64,000 nucleotides of DNA from Devosia sp. YR412 (GCF_900110945.1 NZ_FOFL01000002.1:186001-250000); one strand, 5' to 3'; shown: positions 38,060 to 47,102, counted from the first letter of the stretch. Notes: generated by a model from the sequence alone, not told the origin. Numbers and translations: made by a program.

Positions 38060-38110
38060 TTATCCCACGGTGCCGATGCGCCTGCCTACTACGAGAATGA
38101 GTGCCCGCAC
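38060..38110 (-). CDS. ilvL: ilvB leader peptide
   Basis: A 16-residue frame, VRALILVVGRRIGTVG (GTG start), has five consecutive branched-chain codons (Leu-Ile-Leu-Val-Val) and two more later. AGGAGAGG stands just before the start. It is followed by an attenuator hairpin with a T run and then ilvB-ilvN. CTCGTAG in the control-codon region is complementary to CTACGAG just after the terminator, and GGGATA/TATCCC folds over the stop codon, giving alternative pairings. This is the classic layout of attenuation by ribosome stalling. Confidence 0.85.
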   Translation of the reverse strand: MRALILVVGRRIGTVG

Positions 38111-38315
38111 GGGACCTCTCCTTGAAATTACGGACGCATTGATAGGGTCATAGCGAGGAAACTGTCAAGGCCACATGCCGTTGGGTCCGACCACCCTGGC
38201 ACGACGACAGGCAAGATACCCAAGAATGCTGGGCCTGAAGACAGGTTTGAATCGACAAAGCCGGCAAAGCATAGTCCTTAGACGCTGCATCCCCCGAAGG
38301 ACCAAAACGCCACCA

Positions 38316-39746
38316 ATGCCACGGACGATCTTGCCTCTTGGCATTGCCCTGCTGTTCCTGCTGCTGACCGCCTGTCTGGCTAATGTCGCCCTGCCGGCCG
38401 GGCCGATGCAGTGGCTGGTGATCCTCGGCGCCGTGGCCGCCGGTTATATGGCGCTTAACATTGGCGCCAATGACGTCGCCAATAATGTCGGCCCCGCCGT
38501 TGGCGCAAAGGCACTGACCATGGCCAGCGCGCTGGCCCTGGCCGCCGTCTTCGACGCGGCGGGCGCCCTGCTGGCGGGCAGCGATGTCGTCGATACCGTC
38601 GCCAATAACATCATTGCCTACAATGCCGGCCTGACGCCGCTAACCCTGATCCAGGTGATGATCGCCGCGCTCGTCGCTGCCGCCCTCTGGATCAATGCCT
38701 CGACCTTTGTCGGCGCTCCGGTTTCCACCACCCATGCCATCATTGGCGGCATTGTCGGCGCAGCGGTGGCTGCGGCCGGCTTTGGCGCGGTGAACTGGCC
38801 GACGGTTGGAGTCATTGCGGTCAGCTGGATGCTGTCGCCGCTGCTCGGCGCCATCTTTGCCGCGGCTTTGCATGGTACCATCCGCCGCACCATCACTCGT
38901 CGCGCCAACAAGATCGCCGCCGCCCGCATCTGGGTGCCGGTGCTGGTCGCCGCCATGTCGGGCATTTTTGCGATTTACCTGGCGACCAAGGCCCCACCTC
39001 ATTGGTGGCAGCCTAACCTGCCCTCGATCATTGCCATCGGCATTGCCGCCGCCTCGATCGGCTGGCTCGTCGCCATGCCCTGGGTGCGCATCCGCTCCCT
39101 CGGCCTGACCAATCGCAAGAAGCAGGTGGCCAAGCTGTTCCGGCCGCCGCTGATCGTTGCCGCCGCCCTCTTGTCATTCGCCCACGGCGCCAACGACGTG
39201 GCCAATGCGCTGGGGCCGCTGGTCGCTATCGTGCGCGCAGCCCATCTTCTCCCTACCAGCGGCACGCTGGTCACCTCTTGGGAACTGGCGATCGGTGCCG
39301 CCGGCATTGCGCTGGGTATTGCCCTGTTCGGCCCGCGCGTCATCCATACGGTCGGCGAGCAGATCACCAAGCTCAATGAAATCCGCGCCTTCTGCGTCGC
39401 GCTCTCGGCAGCGGTCACGGTGCTGACGGCCTCGGCCTTGGGCCTGCCGGTCTCCTCGACCCATGTCGCCGTCGGCGCGGTGTTCGGTGTCGGCTTCGTG
39501 CGCGAATTCCTCGCCATCCGCAACATGAACGGCGCCGCCGTGCCGGTCCGGGCCAGCCTTGTAGATGCCACCATGCTCAATGATCGGCCCGAAGACGCCC
39601 TGGCACGCGAGCGGCGCAACGAGCGGCGCTATCTGGTGCGCCGTCTCAAGGTGGCGCAGATCGGGGTTGCCTGGCTGGTCACGCTGCCCGCCGCAGCCGC
39701 ACTGGCCGCCCTGCTCTATCGCGTGCTGATCGCCTTTACTGGATAA
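38316..39746 (+). CDS. PiT-family inorganic phosphate transporter
   Basis: A 476-residue permease with the duplicated PiT motif GANDVAN: NIGANDVANNVGPAVGAKALT near residue 45 and HGANDVANALGPLVAI near residue 300. About twelve hydrophobic segments are separated by a cytoplasmic loop around 200-280. It imports phosphate as a metal-phosphate complex or with protons. The first frame ATG (38175) is far upstream; 38316 is chosen because similarity begins there, though its ribosome site (AAGGA) is 14 bases away. No PHO-box repeat was found here. Its 3' end overlaps the convergent NUDIX gene by 11 bases. Confidence 0.92.
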   Translation: MPRTILPLGIALLFLLLTACLANVALPAGPMQWLVILGAVAAGYMALNIGANDVANNVGPAVGAKALTMASALALAAVFDAAGALLAGSDVVDTVANNIIAYNAGLTPLTLIQVMIAALVAAALWINASTFVGAPVSTTHAIIGGIVGAAVAAAGFGAVNWPTVGVIAVSWMLSPLLGAIFAAALHGTIRRTITRRANKIAAARIWVPVLVAAMSGIFAIYLATKAPPHWWQPNLPSIIAIGIAAASIGWLVAMPWVRIRSLGLTNRKKQVAKLFRPPLIVAAALLSFAHGANDVANALGPLVAIVRAAHLLPTSGTLVTSWELAIGAAGIALGIALFGPRVIHTVGEQITKLNEIRAFCVALSAAVTVLTASALGLPVSSTHVAVGAVFGVGFVREFLAIRNMNGAAVPVRASLVDATMLNDRPEDALARERRNERRYLVRRLKVAQIGVAWLVTLPAAAALAALLYRVLIAFTG

Positions 39747-40200
39747 ACAGCCGCATGGTCAGGCGTCGGTGCAGCGTCTCGGCAATCTCCACCAGCGTCC
39801 GATCCGCCAGCAGACGCCTTGCCTCGGCCAGCAGCACCCAGTGCCGCAAGCGCTGGTCCATCTCGTCCCATGTCTCGTGCTGAACATCGACGCGCAGGGG
39901 ATACACGTCGATATCGACCAGCGCGCCCTTGTCCGAGTTCTGATAGCTGCCGATCGGCTCGCTGCCGATCTGGCCGGTGACACCGGCCTCTTCCATCGCC
40001 TCCTTGGCGGCGCTGTCCCACGGCGTCATGCCGGCAATGATCGAGCCCTTGGGAAAAATCCAGCGCCCGGTCCGCCGCGAAGTTACCAAGAGGAACACCA
40101 CGCGACCGTCGATCACCGTGTAGGGCAAGGCGCCCGACTGCCGCAGACTTGGCACGGGCTCGACGCTGGGGCTCCACAGGCGCAGAAGATCTCGCAGCAT
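39736..40200 (-). CDS. NUDIX hydrolase, DIPP-like
   Basis: A 154-residue NUDIX protein. The NUDIX helix region (PKGSIIAGMTPWDSAAKEAMEEAGV, about residues 50-74) retains the KE...EEAG core. The usual first Glu of the box is replaced by Met and the RE by KE, as seen in the diphosphoinositol-polyphosphate (DIPP)-like branch. Substrates may be nucleotide or inositol diphosphates. The ATG at 40200 has GGAG nine bases upstream. It converges with the PiT transporter, sharing 11 bases. Confidence 0.85.
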   Translation of the reverse strand: MLRDLLRLWSPSVEPVPSLRQSGALPYTVIDGRVVFLLVTSRRTGRWIFPKGSIIAGMTPWDSAAKEAMEEAGVTGQIGSEPIGSYQNSDKGALVDIDVYPLRVDVQHETWDEMDQRLRHWVLLAEARRLLADRTLVEIAETLHRRLTMRLFIQ

Positions 40201-40292
40201 GGACCGCACTCCATCTGTTTGTTCCGGCGCGCAGACTTGCATGACCGGCGTCGCGGAGTCGACCCCAAGGGCCACTCCGGTAAAAAACCAAC

Positions 40293-40316
40293 AAAAAAGG
40301 GCCCCATGGGGCCCTT
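40293..40316 (-). terminator. Terminator after the cold-shock gene
   Basis: A perfect 20-bp palindrome, AAGGGCCCCATGGGGCCCTT, runs into TTTTTT on the minus strand, 22 bases past the stop. Confidence 0.9.
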
Positions 40317-40337
40317 CGGAAGACGCAGCTTAAACGC

Positions 40338-40553
40338 TTAGTCGAGAAGCGTCAGGTTGGTGGCCGATTCCTTGCCGTCACGGCCGGTCTCGAGCTCATA
40401 GGTCACCTTGTCGTTCTCATAGAGGCCCTGCAGGCCCGAACGCTGCACGGCAGAGATATGCACGAAAGCATCCTTGCCGCCGCCTTCTGGCGAGATAAAG
40501 CCGAAGCCCTTGGTGGTGTTGAAGAATTTAACGGTACCGGTGATGGTAGCCAT
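40338..40553 (-). CDS. CspA-family cold-shock protein
   Basis: A 71-residue single-domain nucleic-acid chaperone. RNP1 (KGFGFISPEGG, residues 15-25) and RNP2 (DAFVHISAV, 28-36) are intact. It binds single-stranded RNA/DNA and melts structure at low temperature or in stationary phase. The ATG at 40553 follows GAGGACCACATC. The upstream 284 bp hold no gene and would include its promoter and 5' leader; I saw no cold-box consensus. Confidence 0.95.
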   Translation of the reverse strand: MATITGTVKFFNTTKGFGFISPEGGGKDAFVHISAVQRSGLQGLYENDKVTYELETGRDGKESATNLTLLD

Positions 40554-40751
40554 GATGTGGTCCTCGCTAGTGGACACCGCCGCAGCGGTTGGGTTGCAAA
40601 CGGGCAGTCTGGGCCCGCCTAACGATTCACCGATCTGGTAGCCAAGTTTCCGGCGTCTGCCGGTCGTTCAGATAGCGCAAGACAGTGGGTCGCAGATCGA
40701 AAATATGGCCGCTGAAGGTGAGAAATTCAAGCCGAATTGATCGCACAAACT

Positions 40752-40793
40752 AAGAGGCACCCGGCCTGGATTTCTCCGGGACGGGTGCCTTTG
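40752..40793 (-). terminator. Hairpin after the Gly-zipper lipoprotein
   Basis: AGGCACCCG and CGGGTGCCT pair with an inner CCGG/CCGG-type helix. The minus-strand follow-up (CTCTTAGTTTG) is only weakly T-rich. It lies 45 bases past the lipoprotein stop. Confidence 0.55.
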
Positions 40794-40837
40794 GCGCCCT
40801 AGGGCGCATGCAGCATGGGGCGATGCTGCAATTCGTA

Positions 40838-41110
40838 TTAGCCGCGCGGGCAGGTGTCGCGGTAGCGGCTGCCGTCTGGACGCTGGTAAACGCAGATGTT
40901 GTTGCCGCTGCTCGAGCGGCCGACAACATCGCCGGCTGCTGCGCCAACAACAGCGCCGACACCGGCACCAACGGCGGTGCTGAGCACGCTACCGCCTGCT
41001 GCCGCGCCAATGACGCCACCGCCGACTGCGCCAATGGCTGCACCCTGCTGAGTGGTGGTGCAAGCGGCCAGGGACAGACAGGTTGCGGCGATGATCAGGA
41101 TCTTATGCAT
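40838..41110 (-). CDS. Gly-zipper lipoprotein
   Basis: A 90-residue lipoprotein precursor: signal peptide MHKILIIAATCLSLAACTTT with lipobox LAAC (Cys at residue 17). Residues 22-62 are a glycine-zipper membrane segment (GAAIGAVGGGVIGAAAGG...GVGAVVGAAAGDVVG) of the YMGG/17-kDa surface-antigen type. A short C-terminal tail with two cysteines (NICVYQRPDGSRYRDTCPRG) may form a disulfide. Likely outer-membrane located. GGAGGG precedes the ATG by seven bases. Confidence 0.9.
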   Translation of the reverse strand: MHKILIIAATCLSLAACTTTQQGAAIGAVGGGVIGAAAGGSVLSTAVGAGVGAVVGAAAGDVVGRSSSGNNICVYQRPDGSRYRDTCPRG

Positions 41111-41201
41111 TGGAAACCCTCCAGGAAACTATCGAGGGCAAAAATGCACGGCGCCGTGATTGGTTCCGGCTTTGGCCGAACTAAATTAACGAAATTCCGA
41201 C

Positions 41202-41567
41202 TTAAGCTCGCCGCCAGACCAGGCCAGCCACGACAACCAGCAGCCAGCCACCGATCATGCCGACGCCACCAATCGGCGCCGCACCGGGAAACAGTCCATG
41301 GCCCTGCCATTCCCGCATGCCGAGATCGCCGGCAAAGACGATCGTTCCTACGGCGAGAAACGCCCCAGCCAAGCTCAACAATCGGCCATGCCCTGCAAGC
41401 GCCAGCGCCAGCAAAGCCGGTCCATGCGCCAGGCAGATCGCAGCGATAGCCGCCAGATTGCGTGATTCCCCCGCGTGCGACGCTGCCGCAGCGCTGGCCA
41501 CGCCCACGGCGCCGATCAAGCCGGCCGCTGCCAGAATGGGTCGCATCATTTCTCTATCGGCGGCCAT
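41202..41567 (-). CDS. DUF423 membrane protein
   Basis: A 121-residue protein with four hydrophobic segments and the DUF423 features (LAHGPALLALAL, FAGDLGMREW, GGVGMIGGWLLVV). Function unknown; the family is small and widespread. Start: ATG at 41567 with AGAGGG at eight bases; an ATG six codons later is possible. Divergent from the MATE transporter, 64 bp apart, with shared promoter space. Confidence 0.82.
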   Translation of the reverse strand: MAADREMMRPILAAAGLIGAVGVASAAAASHAGESRNLAAIAAICLAHGPALLALALAGHGRLLSLAGAFLAVGTIVFAGDLGMREWQGHGLFPGAAPIGGVGMIGGWLLVVVAGLVWRRA

Positions 41568-41631
41568 GGCCCAGCCCTCTTCCGCATTGGGGAGCTTTCC
41601 TCTAATCAATCCGGGCGAGTAGGACAATCAA

Positions 41632-43044
41632 ATGACCGACCAGATAACGGCTGCGCCCGGCGCGGCCGCCGAGAACCTATCCAGCCGTGACAGCTGGATC
41701 GCCGAATTGCGCGCCACTTTTGCCTTGGCCTGGCCATTGGTGATCGCCCAACTGGCGCAGAATGCCCTCCACACCACTGACGTCATCCTGCTCGGCTGGC
41801 TCGGCTCCAACTATCTGGCCGCAGGAACACTCGCCACCACCTTCATGATGCCCTTCCTCGTCGGCGGCGTTGGCGTCGTCGGCGCCGTCGCGCCTCTGGT
41901 CGCCCAGGCGCGCGGCTCGCGCGACATCAAGGCCGTGCGCCGCATCGTCCGTCAGGGCTGCTGGGCCGCCATCGCCCTAGCCATAGTTTTGGTGCCCATC
42001 GTGCTGCAAATCCGCCCGATATTTGGTCTGCTCGGTCAGGACCCAGTGGCCACCGGCATGGCCGAGCAGTTCATCCAGATCGCCGCCTGGTCGCTGTTCC
42101 CGGCCATCGGCCTCATCGCCTTCCGCTCGCTGCTCTCGGCCTTTGACGCTACCCGCGCCATTCTGCTCATCACCGTCTTCGGCGTCCTGCTCAACGCCGC
42201 CATCGCCTATGTGCTGATCTTTGGCCATTTCGGTTTCCCGCGCCTCGAACTGCGCGGCGCCGCAATTGCCACGCTGGTCACCAATATCGCCATGTTCCTG
42301 CTGATGGTCGGCTACGTGCTGCGCCATCGCCGGCTCAAGCGCTTCCATGTGCTGGCGCGTTTCTGGAAACCCGACTGGTTCCGCTTCCGCGAAATCTTCC
42401 GCATCGGCACGCCGATCGGCCTGACGGTACTGGCCGAGGTCGGGCTCTTCACCGCCGCCGCCCTGCTGATGGGTCGTTTGGGCACCGATGAGGTCGCTGC
42501 CCATGCCATCGCCCTGCAATGCGCCTCCATGGCCTTCATGGTGCCTTTGGGCGTTGGCGTGGCCGCCACCGTGCGCGTCGGCATGGCCTATGGCCGCAGC
42601 GACCCCGAAGGCATCCGCAAGGCCGGCTGGACCGCCTTCGTGCTCGGCACCGGCTTCATGGCGCTGACCTGTACGCTGTTCCTGACCATGGGTCCGACCA
42701 TCGTCACCTGGTTCCTCGATCCCCGCGTGCCCGGCAACGCCAATGCGCTAGCGCTGGCCGCCACCTTCCTCGTGGTCGCAGGCGTGTTCCAGCTGGTCGA
42801 TGGCGCCCAGGTCACCGCCGCGCATGCCCTGCGCGGGCTCAGTGACACCAAGACACCCATGCTGCTCGCCATTCTCGGCTACTGGGCCGTCGGCCTGCCG
42901 ATCGCCTACGTGCTGGGCTTCGTGGTCGGCTGGCGCGGCGTCGGCATCTGGATCGGTCTGGCCGCTGGCTTGGCCTTTGTCGCCGTGCTCCTCGTTACCC
43001 GCTTCGCCCTGCGCGAACGGCTAGGACTGCTCCGCCCCCGCTAG
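41632..43044 (+). CDS. MATE-family efflux transporter (NorM-like)
   Basis: A 470-residue MATE permease with twelve hydrophobic segments in two homologous halves (VIAQLAQNALHTTDVILLGWLGSNYLAA and, later, GLTVLAEVGLFTAAALLMGRLGTDEVAAHAIALQ). Such proteins export cationic drugs, dyes or toxic metabolites in exchange for sodium or protons. The last 24 bases overlap the end of convergent miaA. Substrate not predictable. Confidence 0.93.
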   Translation: MTDQITAAPGAAAENLSSRDSWIAELRATFALAWPLVIAQLAQNALHTTDVILLGWLGSNYLAAGTLATTFMMPFLVGGVGVVGAVAPLVAQARGSRDIKAVRRIVRQGCWAAIALAIVLVPIVLQIRPIFGLLGQDPVATGMAEQFIQIAAWSLFPAIGLIAFRSLLSAFDATRAILLITVFGVLLNAAIAYVLIFGHFGFPRLELRGAAIATLVTNIAMFLLMVGYVLRHRRLKRFHVLARFWKPDWFRFREIFRIGTPIGLTVLAEVGLFTAAALLMGRLGTDEVAAHAIALQCASMAFMVPLGVGVAATVRVGMAYGRSDPEGIRKAGWTAFVLGTGFMALTCTLFLTMGPTIVTWFLDPRVPGNANALALAATFLVVAGVFQLVDGAQVTAAHALRGLSDTKTPMLLAILGYWAVGLPIAYVLGFVVGWRGVGIWIGLAAGLAFVAVLLVTRFALRERLGLLRPR

Positions 43045-43920
43045 TCCGCGCCGCGGCCAGTCACCGAAGCGGTTGCGAAACCACGTCCGCTGCCGCTTGG
43101 CATATTGCTGCGTCGCGATCGTCGCCAGCTTGATCGCCTCGTCGCGGCCCAGCTTGCCATATAGCCAGTCGCCTATCTCGCGCACCCCGATTGCCTTCAT
43201 CACCGGCAGCGCCGGATCGAGCTCGAGCGCCAGTAGCGCCTTCACCTCGTCCACCGCCCCGCCGGAAAACATCGCATCGAAACGCTGCGCGATCCGCTGG
43301 CGCAGCACGTCGCGATCCGGGTCCAGCACAATGCGATCAATCTGCAAGCAATCCGCAAGCAAGCTTGCTGCAATCTCGTCTTGGTAGGCAGAAAGCATGC
43401 GGCCAGTGGCCCGTTTGACGGCGATGGCGCGCGTCAATCTTTGCGGGTCCGCCACCTTCAACCGCGCTGCCGCCACCGGGTCTTCCCGCTCCAACAGCGC
43501 CAGCCGCTGCGCGCCATCCAGCGCTTGAATCTCTTGTTGAACTTCAAGCGTCACCGCCGGGGAAATCTCCGGCACATCGGCGAATCCATTCAACAGCGCA
43601 TCGAAGTAAAGCCCTGTGCCGCCAGTGAAAATCAGTGGACGTGCCGGATCGATGCCCGCCATCACTTCGCTGACCGCCGTCAGCCATTGGCCTGTCGAAA
43701 ACCGTACCGCCGCCGGCACCGTGCCATAGAGCCGATGCTCCGCCTGTGCCATCTCTTCATTCGAAGGCCGCGCCGTAACCACCTGCAGCGTATCATAAAT
43801 CTGCATGGCATCGGCGTTGATGATGACGCCGTCCAGCTCCTGCGCCATGGCGAGCGCCAGCGCCGACTTGCCGCTGGCAGTCGGACCCGCTATCAGCACG
43901 GCACGCCCACGGACCGTCAA
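43021..43920 (-). CDS. miaA: tRNA dimethylallyltransferase
   Basis: A 299-residue enzyme that prenylates A37 of tRNAs reading UNN codons. The ATP/diphosphate loop GPTASGKS is at residues 12-19, and DAMQIYDTLQVVTARPS and the C-terminal KAIGVREIGDWL and QYAKRQRTWFRNRF (tRNA-binding) are typical. The start is chosen as TTG at 43920, with a strong AGGAGG five to six bases upstream; an upstream ATG would extend into divergent serB. Its 5' end is 24 bases from the serB start, so their promoters must overlap the neighbouring genes. Confidence 0.93.
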   Translation of the reverse strand: MTVRGRAVLIAGPTASGKSALALAMAQELDGVIINADAMQIYDTLQVVTARPSNEEMAQAEHRLYGTVPAAVRFSTGQWLTAVSEVMAGIDPARPLIFTGGTGLYFDALLNGFADVPEISPAVTLEVQQEIQALDGAQRLALLEREDPVAAARLKVADPQRLTRAIAVKRATGRMLSAYQDEIAASLLADCLQIDRIVLDPDRDVLRQRIAQRFDAMFSGGAVDEVKALLALELDPALPVMKAIGVREIGDWLYGKLGRDEAIKLATIATQQYAKRQRTWFRNRFGDWPRRGLAGAEQS

Positions 43921-43944
43921 ACAGTCCTCCTCAAAAAGGTCCCC

Positions 43945-44817
43945 ATGCCAGTCCTTTGCCTCATCGCCAATCCCAATGATTCCGAACTCGATCCCAAGCT
44001 CGCTGAAGCGGTCATCCGCGAGGTCGGCGGCGAGCTGAACTGGCTCAACCATTCCATTGCCTGCGAGATCATCGAGCCGAAGTCAACCGACGCGCTGTCG
44101 CTGGCCTGCGAGATCATCGGCAATCGCGCCGTCGATGCTGCTGTGGTTCCTACAGAAAATCGCCGCAAGCAGATCCTCATTGCCGACATGGATTCCACCA
44201 TGATCAACGAGGAATGCATCGACGAACTGGCGGCAGCCTTGGGCATCAAGGACCAGGTCGCCGAGATCACCGACCGCGCCATGCGCGGCGAGCTCGACTT
44301 CGGCCAGGCCCTCGATACCCGCGTCGCTCTGCTCAAAGGTCTTGAGCGCAAGGTCATCGAGGAAATTCGCCGCGAGAACATCACCCTCGCTCCCGGTGGC
44401 CGTGCGCTGGTGCAGACGATGAAGGAATATGGCGCCTATACCTCGCTGGTCTCGGGGGGCTTCACCTTCTTCGCCGACTATTTCGGCAAGCGCATCGGCT
44501 TCCACGAAGCCATTGCCAATGTTCTCGAATTCGACGGCGACGCGCTGACCGGCACGGTGGCAAAACCCATCGTCGACAAATCAACCAAGCGCGAACGGCT
44601 CGAAGCGCTCGCCGCCGAACACAATCTGCCGCTGAGCCAGACCATTGCCGTCGGCGATGGCGCCAATGACCTCGACATGATCCGCATCGCCGGCTTCGGC
44701 GTCGCCCTTCATGCCAAGCCCGCCGTCGCGGCCGAAGCCGGCATCCGCATCGACCACGGCGACCTCACCGCCCTGCTCTACCTGCAGGGCTTCAGCGACG
44801 AAGAGATCGTCCGCTAG
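43945..44817 (+). CDS. serB: Phosphoserine phosphatase
   Basis: A 290-residue HAD-family enzyme, last step of serine synthesis. Residues 1-75 are a small N-terminal domain; the catalytic motif DMDSTM has the nucleophile at D81, SGGFTFF is motif II, and GDGANDLDM near 235 binds magnesium. AAGG precedes the ATG by six bases. A terminator follows directly. Divergent from miaA. Confidence 0.95.
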   Translation: MPVLCLIANPNDSELDPKLAEAVIREVGGELNWLNHSIACEIIEPKSTDALSLACEIIGNRAVDAAVVPTENRRKQILIADMDSTMINEECIDELAAALGIKDQVAEITDRAMRGELDFGQALDTRVALLKGLERKVIEEIRRENITLAPGGRALVQTMKEYGAYTSLVSGGFTFFADYFGKRIGFHEAIANVLEFDGDALTGTVAKPIVDKSTKRERLEALAAEHNLPLSQTIAVGDGANDLDMIRIAGFGVALHAKPAVAAEAGIRIDHGDLTALLYLQGFSDEEIVR

Positions 44818-44844
44818 TCTTTGGTCAGCGATCGCTGAAAACAA

Positions 44845-44869
44845 AAAGCCGGCGCTAAGCGCCGGCTTT
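44845..44869. terminator. Bidirectional terminator between serB and hflC
   Basis: AAAGCCGGCGC and GCGCCGGCTTT pair around TAA, with A/T runs on both sides. It can serve serB on the plus strand and hflC on the minus strand, which converge here. Confidence 0.9.
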
Positions 44870-44891
44870 CGTATTTTTGGCTAGGTCCCGA

Positions 44892-45980
44892 TTACTGAGC
44901 GGCAGGTGCTGCAGCAGGGGCTTCGGCCGGAGCCGGAACGTCGGTGCCGACGGTCGGCGCCAGTTCCGAGCCGTCTTCCAGCGTGATGCTCGGCACGGTG
45001 CTTTCCTCGATCCCCAGACCATCGAGCGCAGGCTCGTTGGTCGCGGGCGCGGTGATCGGCGCCGCGGTCGGCTGGATCGGTGCCGCAAGGTTCGGATTGG
45101 CCGTTGGCAATTCGCCATTGGAGCCGAAATACTTGAAGAAGGCGCTTTCCGGCGACAGCATCATGGTCGTGCCGGTGTTCACCAGCGCGGTGCGATAGGC
45201 TTCCATCGAGCGGTAGAACTCGAAGAATTCCTCGTCCTGGCCGTAGGCAGCGGCGAACAGACGGTTCCGCTCGGCGTCGCCCGTACCACGGATGATTTCC
45301 GCGTCACGGGTGGCCGCTGCCACGATTTCGACGGCCTGACGGTCGGCGATAGCGCGCAATGACTGTGCCTGTTCCTGACCACGAGCACGCAGCAGGGCAG
45401 CTTCGGCAAGACGTTCGGCGCGCATGCGCTCGAAAGTCGTGGCCGAAACGTCCTGGTCAAGATCGGTACGCAGGATACGCACGTCGACAACGTCCACACC
45501 TAGCTCGGCAAGGTCCGGACGGATCAGGTCACGGGTTTCCTGCATCATCTGGGCCCGCTGGTCGCTCAGCGCTGCATTGAATTCGCGGGCTGCATAGACC
45601 TGGCGCAGGGCCGAGTCGAGGTTGGCGCCGATACGGTCTTCCACCACCGACAGCTGGCCGGTGGCGCGCTGACGGAACAGGCGGGCATCGGCAATGCGAT
45701 AGGTCAGGAAGGCGTCGACCTGGTAGAAGGCATTACCCGAAACCTGGACGCGCATATTGGCGATATCATAACGCAGCAGACGATCTTCGATCAGCTGGAC
45801 GCGATCGACGAAGTCGGTCGGGATCTTGAAATAGATGCCTGGCTCGGTGCGCACATCGGTGATCTGACCGAAGCGCGTGACGATGGCCTGTTCGCGCTCG
45901 TTGACCACATAGATCGACGAGAAGAACACATAGAGCGCGGCGAGAACGACCACGCCGATGACAATGAGACGATTTTGCAT
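44892..45980 (-). CDS. hflC: HflC, protease modulator subunit
   Basis: A 362-residue SPFH/band-7 membrane protein. One N-terminal transmembrane helix (residues 5-27, then NEREQAIVTRFGQI) is followed by the band-7 domain and a coiled coil (ERMRAERLAEAALLRARGQEQAQSL). HflC with HflK caps the FtsH protease. A Pro/Ala-rich tail of about 75 residues (from about 288) is longer than usual. It is 3 bases downstream of hflK. Confidence 0.95.
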   Translation of the reverse strand: MQNRLIVIGVVVLAALYVFFSSIYVVNEREQAIVTRFGQITDVRTEPGIYFKIPTDFVDRVQLIEDRLLRYDIANMRVQVSGNAFYQVDAFLTYRIADARLFRQRATGQLSVVEDRIGANLDSALRQVYAAREFNAALSDQRAQMMQETRDLIRPDLAELGVDVVDVRILRTDLDQDVSATTFERMRAERLAEAALLRARGQEQAQSLRAIADRQAVEIVAAATRDAEIIRGTGDAERNRLFAAAYGQDEEFFEFYRSMEAYRTALVNTGTTMMLSPESAFFKYFGSNGELPTANPNLAAPIQPTAAPITAPATNEPALDGLGIEESTVPSITLEDGSELAPTVGTDVPAPAEAPAAAPAAQ

Positions 45981-45983
45981 GGC

Positions 45984-47102
45984 TTAGTTCCCCGCCGGCG
46001 TGTTGGCGCCGGGGCGCAGTTCGGGCAATGGCAGATAGGGTATGACGCCCTGTCCTTCGGCACCGCCCTCGATCAGCACCTTTTCCGAGCTGCTCAGCAC
46101 TTCTTCCATGGTTTCGAGGAACAGGCGCTTGCGCGTCACTTCGGGCGAATTGACATATTCGGCATAAATGGCGTTGAAGCGCTCGGATTCGCCGGTTGCT
46201 TCCTGCACCACGCGGTTGGTGTAGGCGGCTGCGTCTTCACGCAGGGCCGCCGCACGACCACGCGCATCACCCAACAGGGTATTGGCGTAGGAACGGGCTT
46301 CTTCCTGCAGACGGGTTTCGTCCTGGCGGGCACGCTGCACTTCATTGAAGGCGTCGATGACTTCAGCCGGCGGGCCGGCATTTTCGATCAGCACCTGGGT
46401 GACATTGACGCCCAGACCATAGCTGTCGAGCACGCCACGGATGATCCCCAGCACTTCGGTCTGGATGCCGGCGCGGTCGTCGGAATAGACTTCCTGTGCC
46501 GGACGACGGCCCACCACTTCGCGCATCGCGCTTTCCGCTGCATAGCGGATCATGGCTTCCTGGTCGCGCACGTTGAACAGGTATTCGATCGGGTCATTGA
46601 TGGCCCAGAACACCGAGAACTGCACATTGACGATATTCTGGTCGCCCGACAGCATCATGCCGTCGCTGGCACCACCGGTCGTATTGCGGGTCTGCGTTGC
46701 CGCGCCCGAAGCCGTACCGATCTGGGTCTGGTTGAGGGTCAGCGGAACGCGCTCGACGCTCTCGATCGGCCAGATCAGGAAATGCAGGCCTTCACCGGAC
46801 AGCTCTGGCTTGGGAGCACCAAAGCGCGATTCCACGCCCACTTCACTGGAGTTGATCGTATAGACCGAGTTGACGCCCCAAAACGCGATCAGGGCCAGCA
46901 CGCCGCCGATAATGGCCCAACGGCCGCCCGGCAGGCCACCCTTGAACTGATCGCGGCCGCGATTGAGAATATCTTCGAGGTTGGGGGTATTGCCGCCCCC
47001 TGGTCGGCGCGGACCATTGCCGCCACCACCACCGGGCGCTTGCCCCCAGGGACCGCCATTATTATTGCGGCCACCCCCGCCTCCGTTATTCTCCCAAGGC
47101 AT
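45984..47102 (-). CDS. hflK: HflK, protease modulator subunit
   Basis: A 372-residue partner of HflC. The first 37 residues are Gly- and Asn-rich (NGGGGGRNNNGGPWGQAPGG), a normal low-complexity start for HflK. A single transmembrane helix at about 62-82 (WAIIGGVLALIAFWGVNSVY) precedes the band-7 domain and a long coiled coil. HflK/HflC regulate FtsH degradation of membrane proteins. folA lies 61 bp upstream on the same strand, suggesting a folA-hflK-hflC transcript. Confidence 0.95.
   Translation of the reverse strand: MPWENNGGGGGRNNNGGPWGQAPGGGGGNGPRRPGGGNTPNLEDILNRGRDQFKGGLPGGRWAIIGGVLALIAFWGVNSVYTINSSEVGVESRFGAPKPELSGEGLHFLIWPIESVERVPLTLNQTQIGTASGAATQTRNTTGGASDGMMLSGDQNIVNVQFSVFWAINDPIEYLFNVRDQEAMIRYAAESAMREVVGRRPAQEVYSDDRAGIQTEVLGIIRGVLDSYGLGVNVTQVLIENAGPPAEVIDAFNEVQRARQDETRLQEEARSYANTLLGDARGRAAALREDAAAYTNRVVQEATGESERFNAIYAEYVNSPEVTRKRLFLETMEEVLSSSEKVLIEGGAEGQGVIPYLPLPELRPGANTPAGN

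Noticed and set aside
36147..38153. 668-residue plus-strand frame over ilvB
   Set aside because: Antisense to ilvB with His/Arg-rich composition typical of such shadows, and it would run through the leader peptide.
38111..38315. PHO box before the PiT transporter
   Set aside because: A single CTGTCA occurs at about 38161, but there is no second unit 11 bp away.
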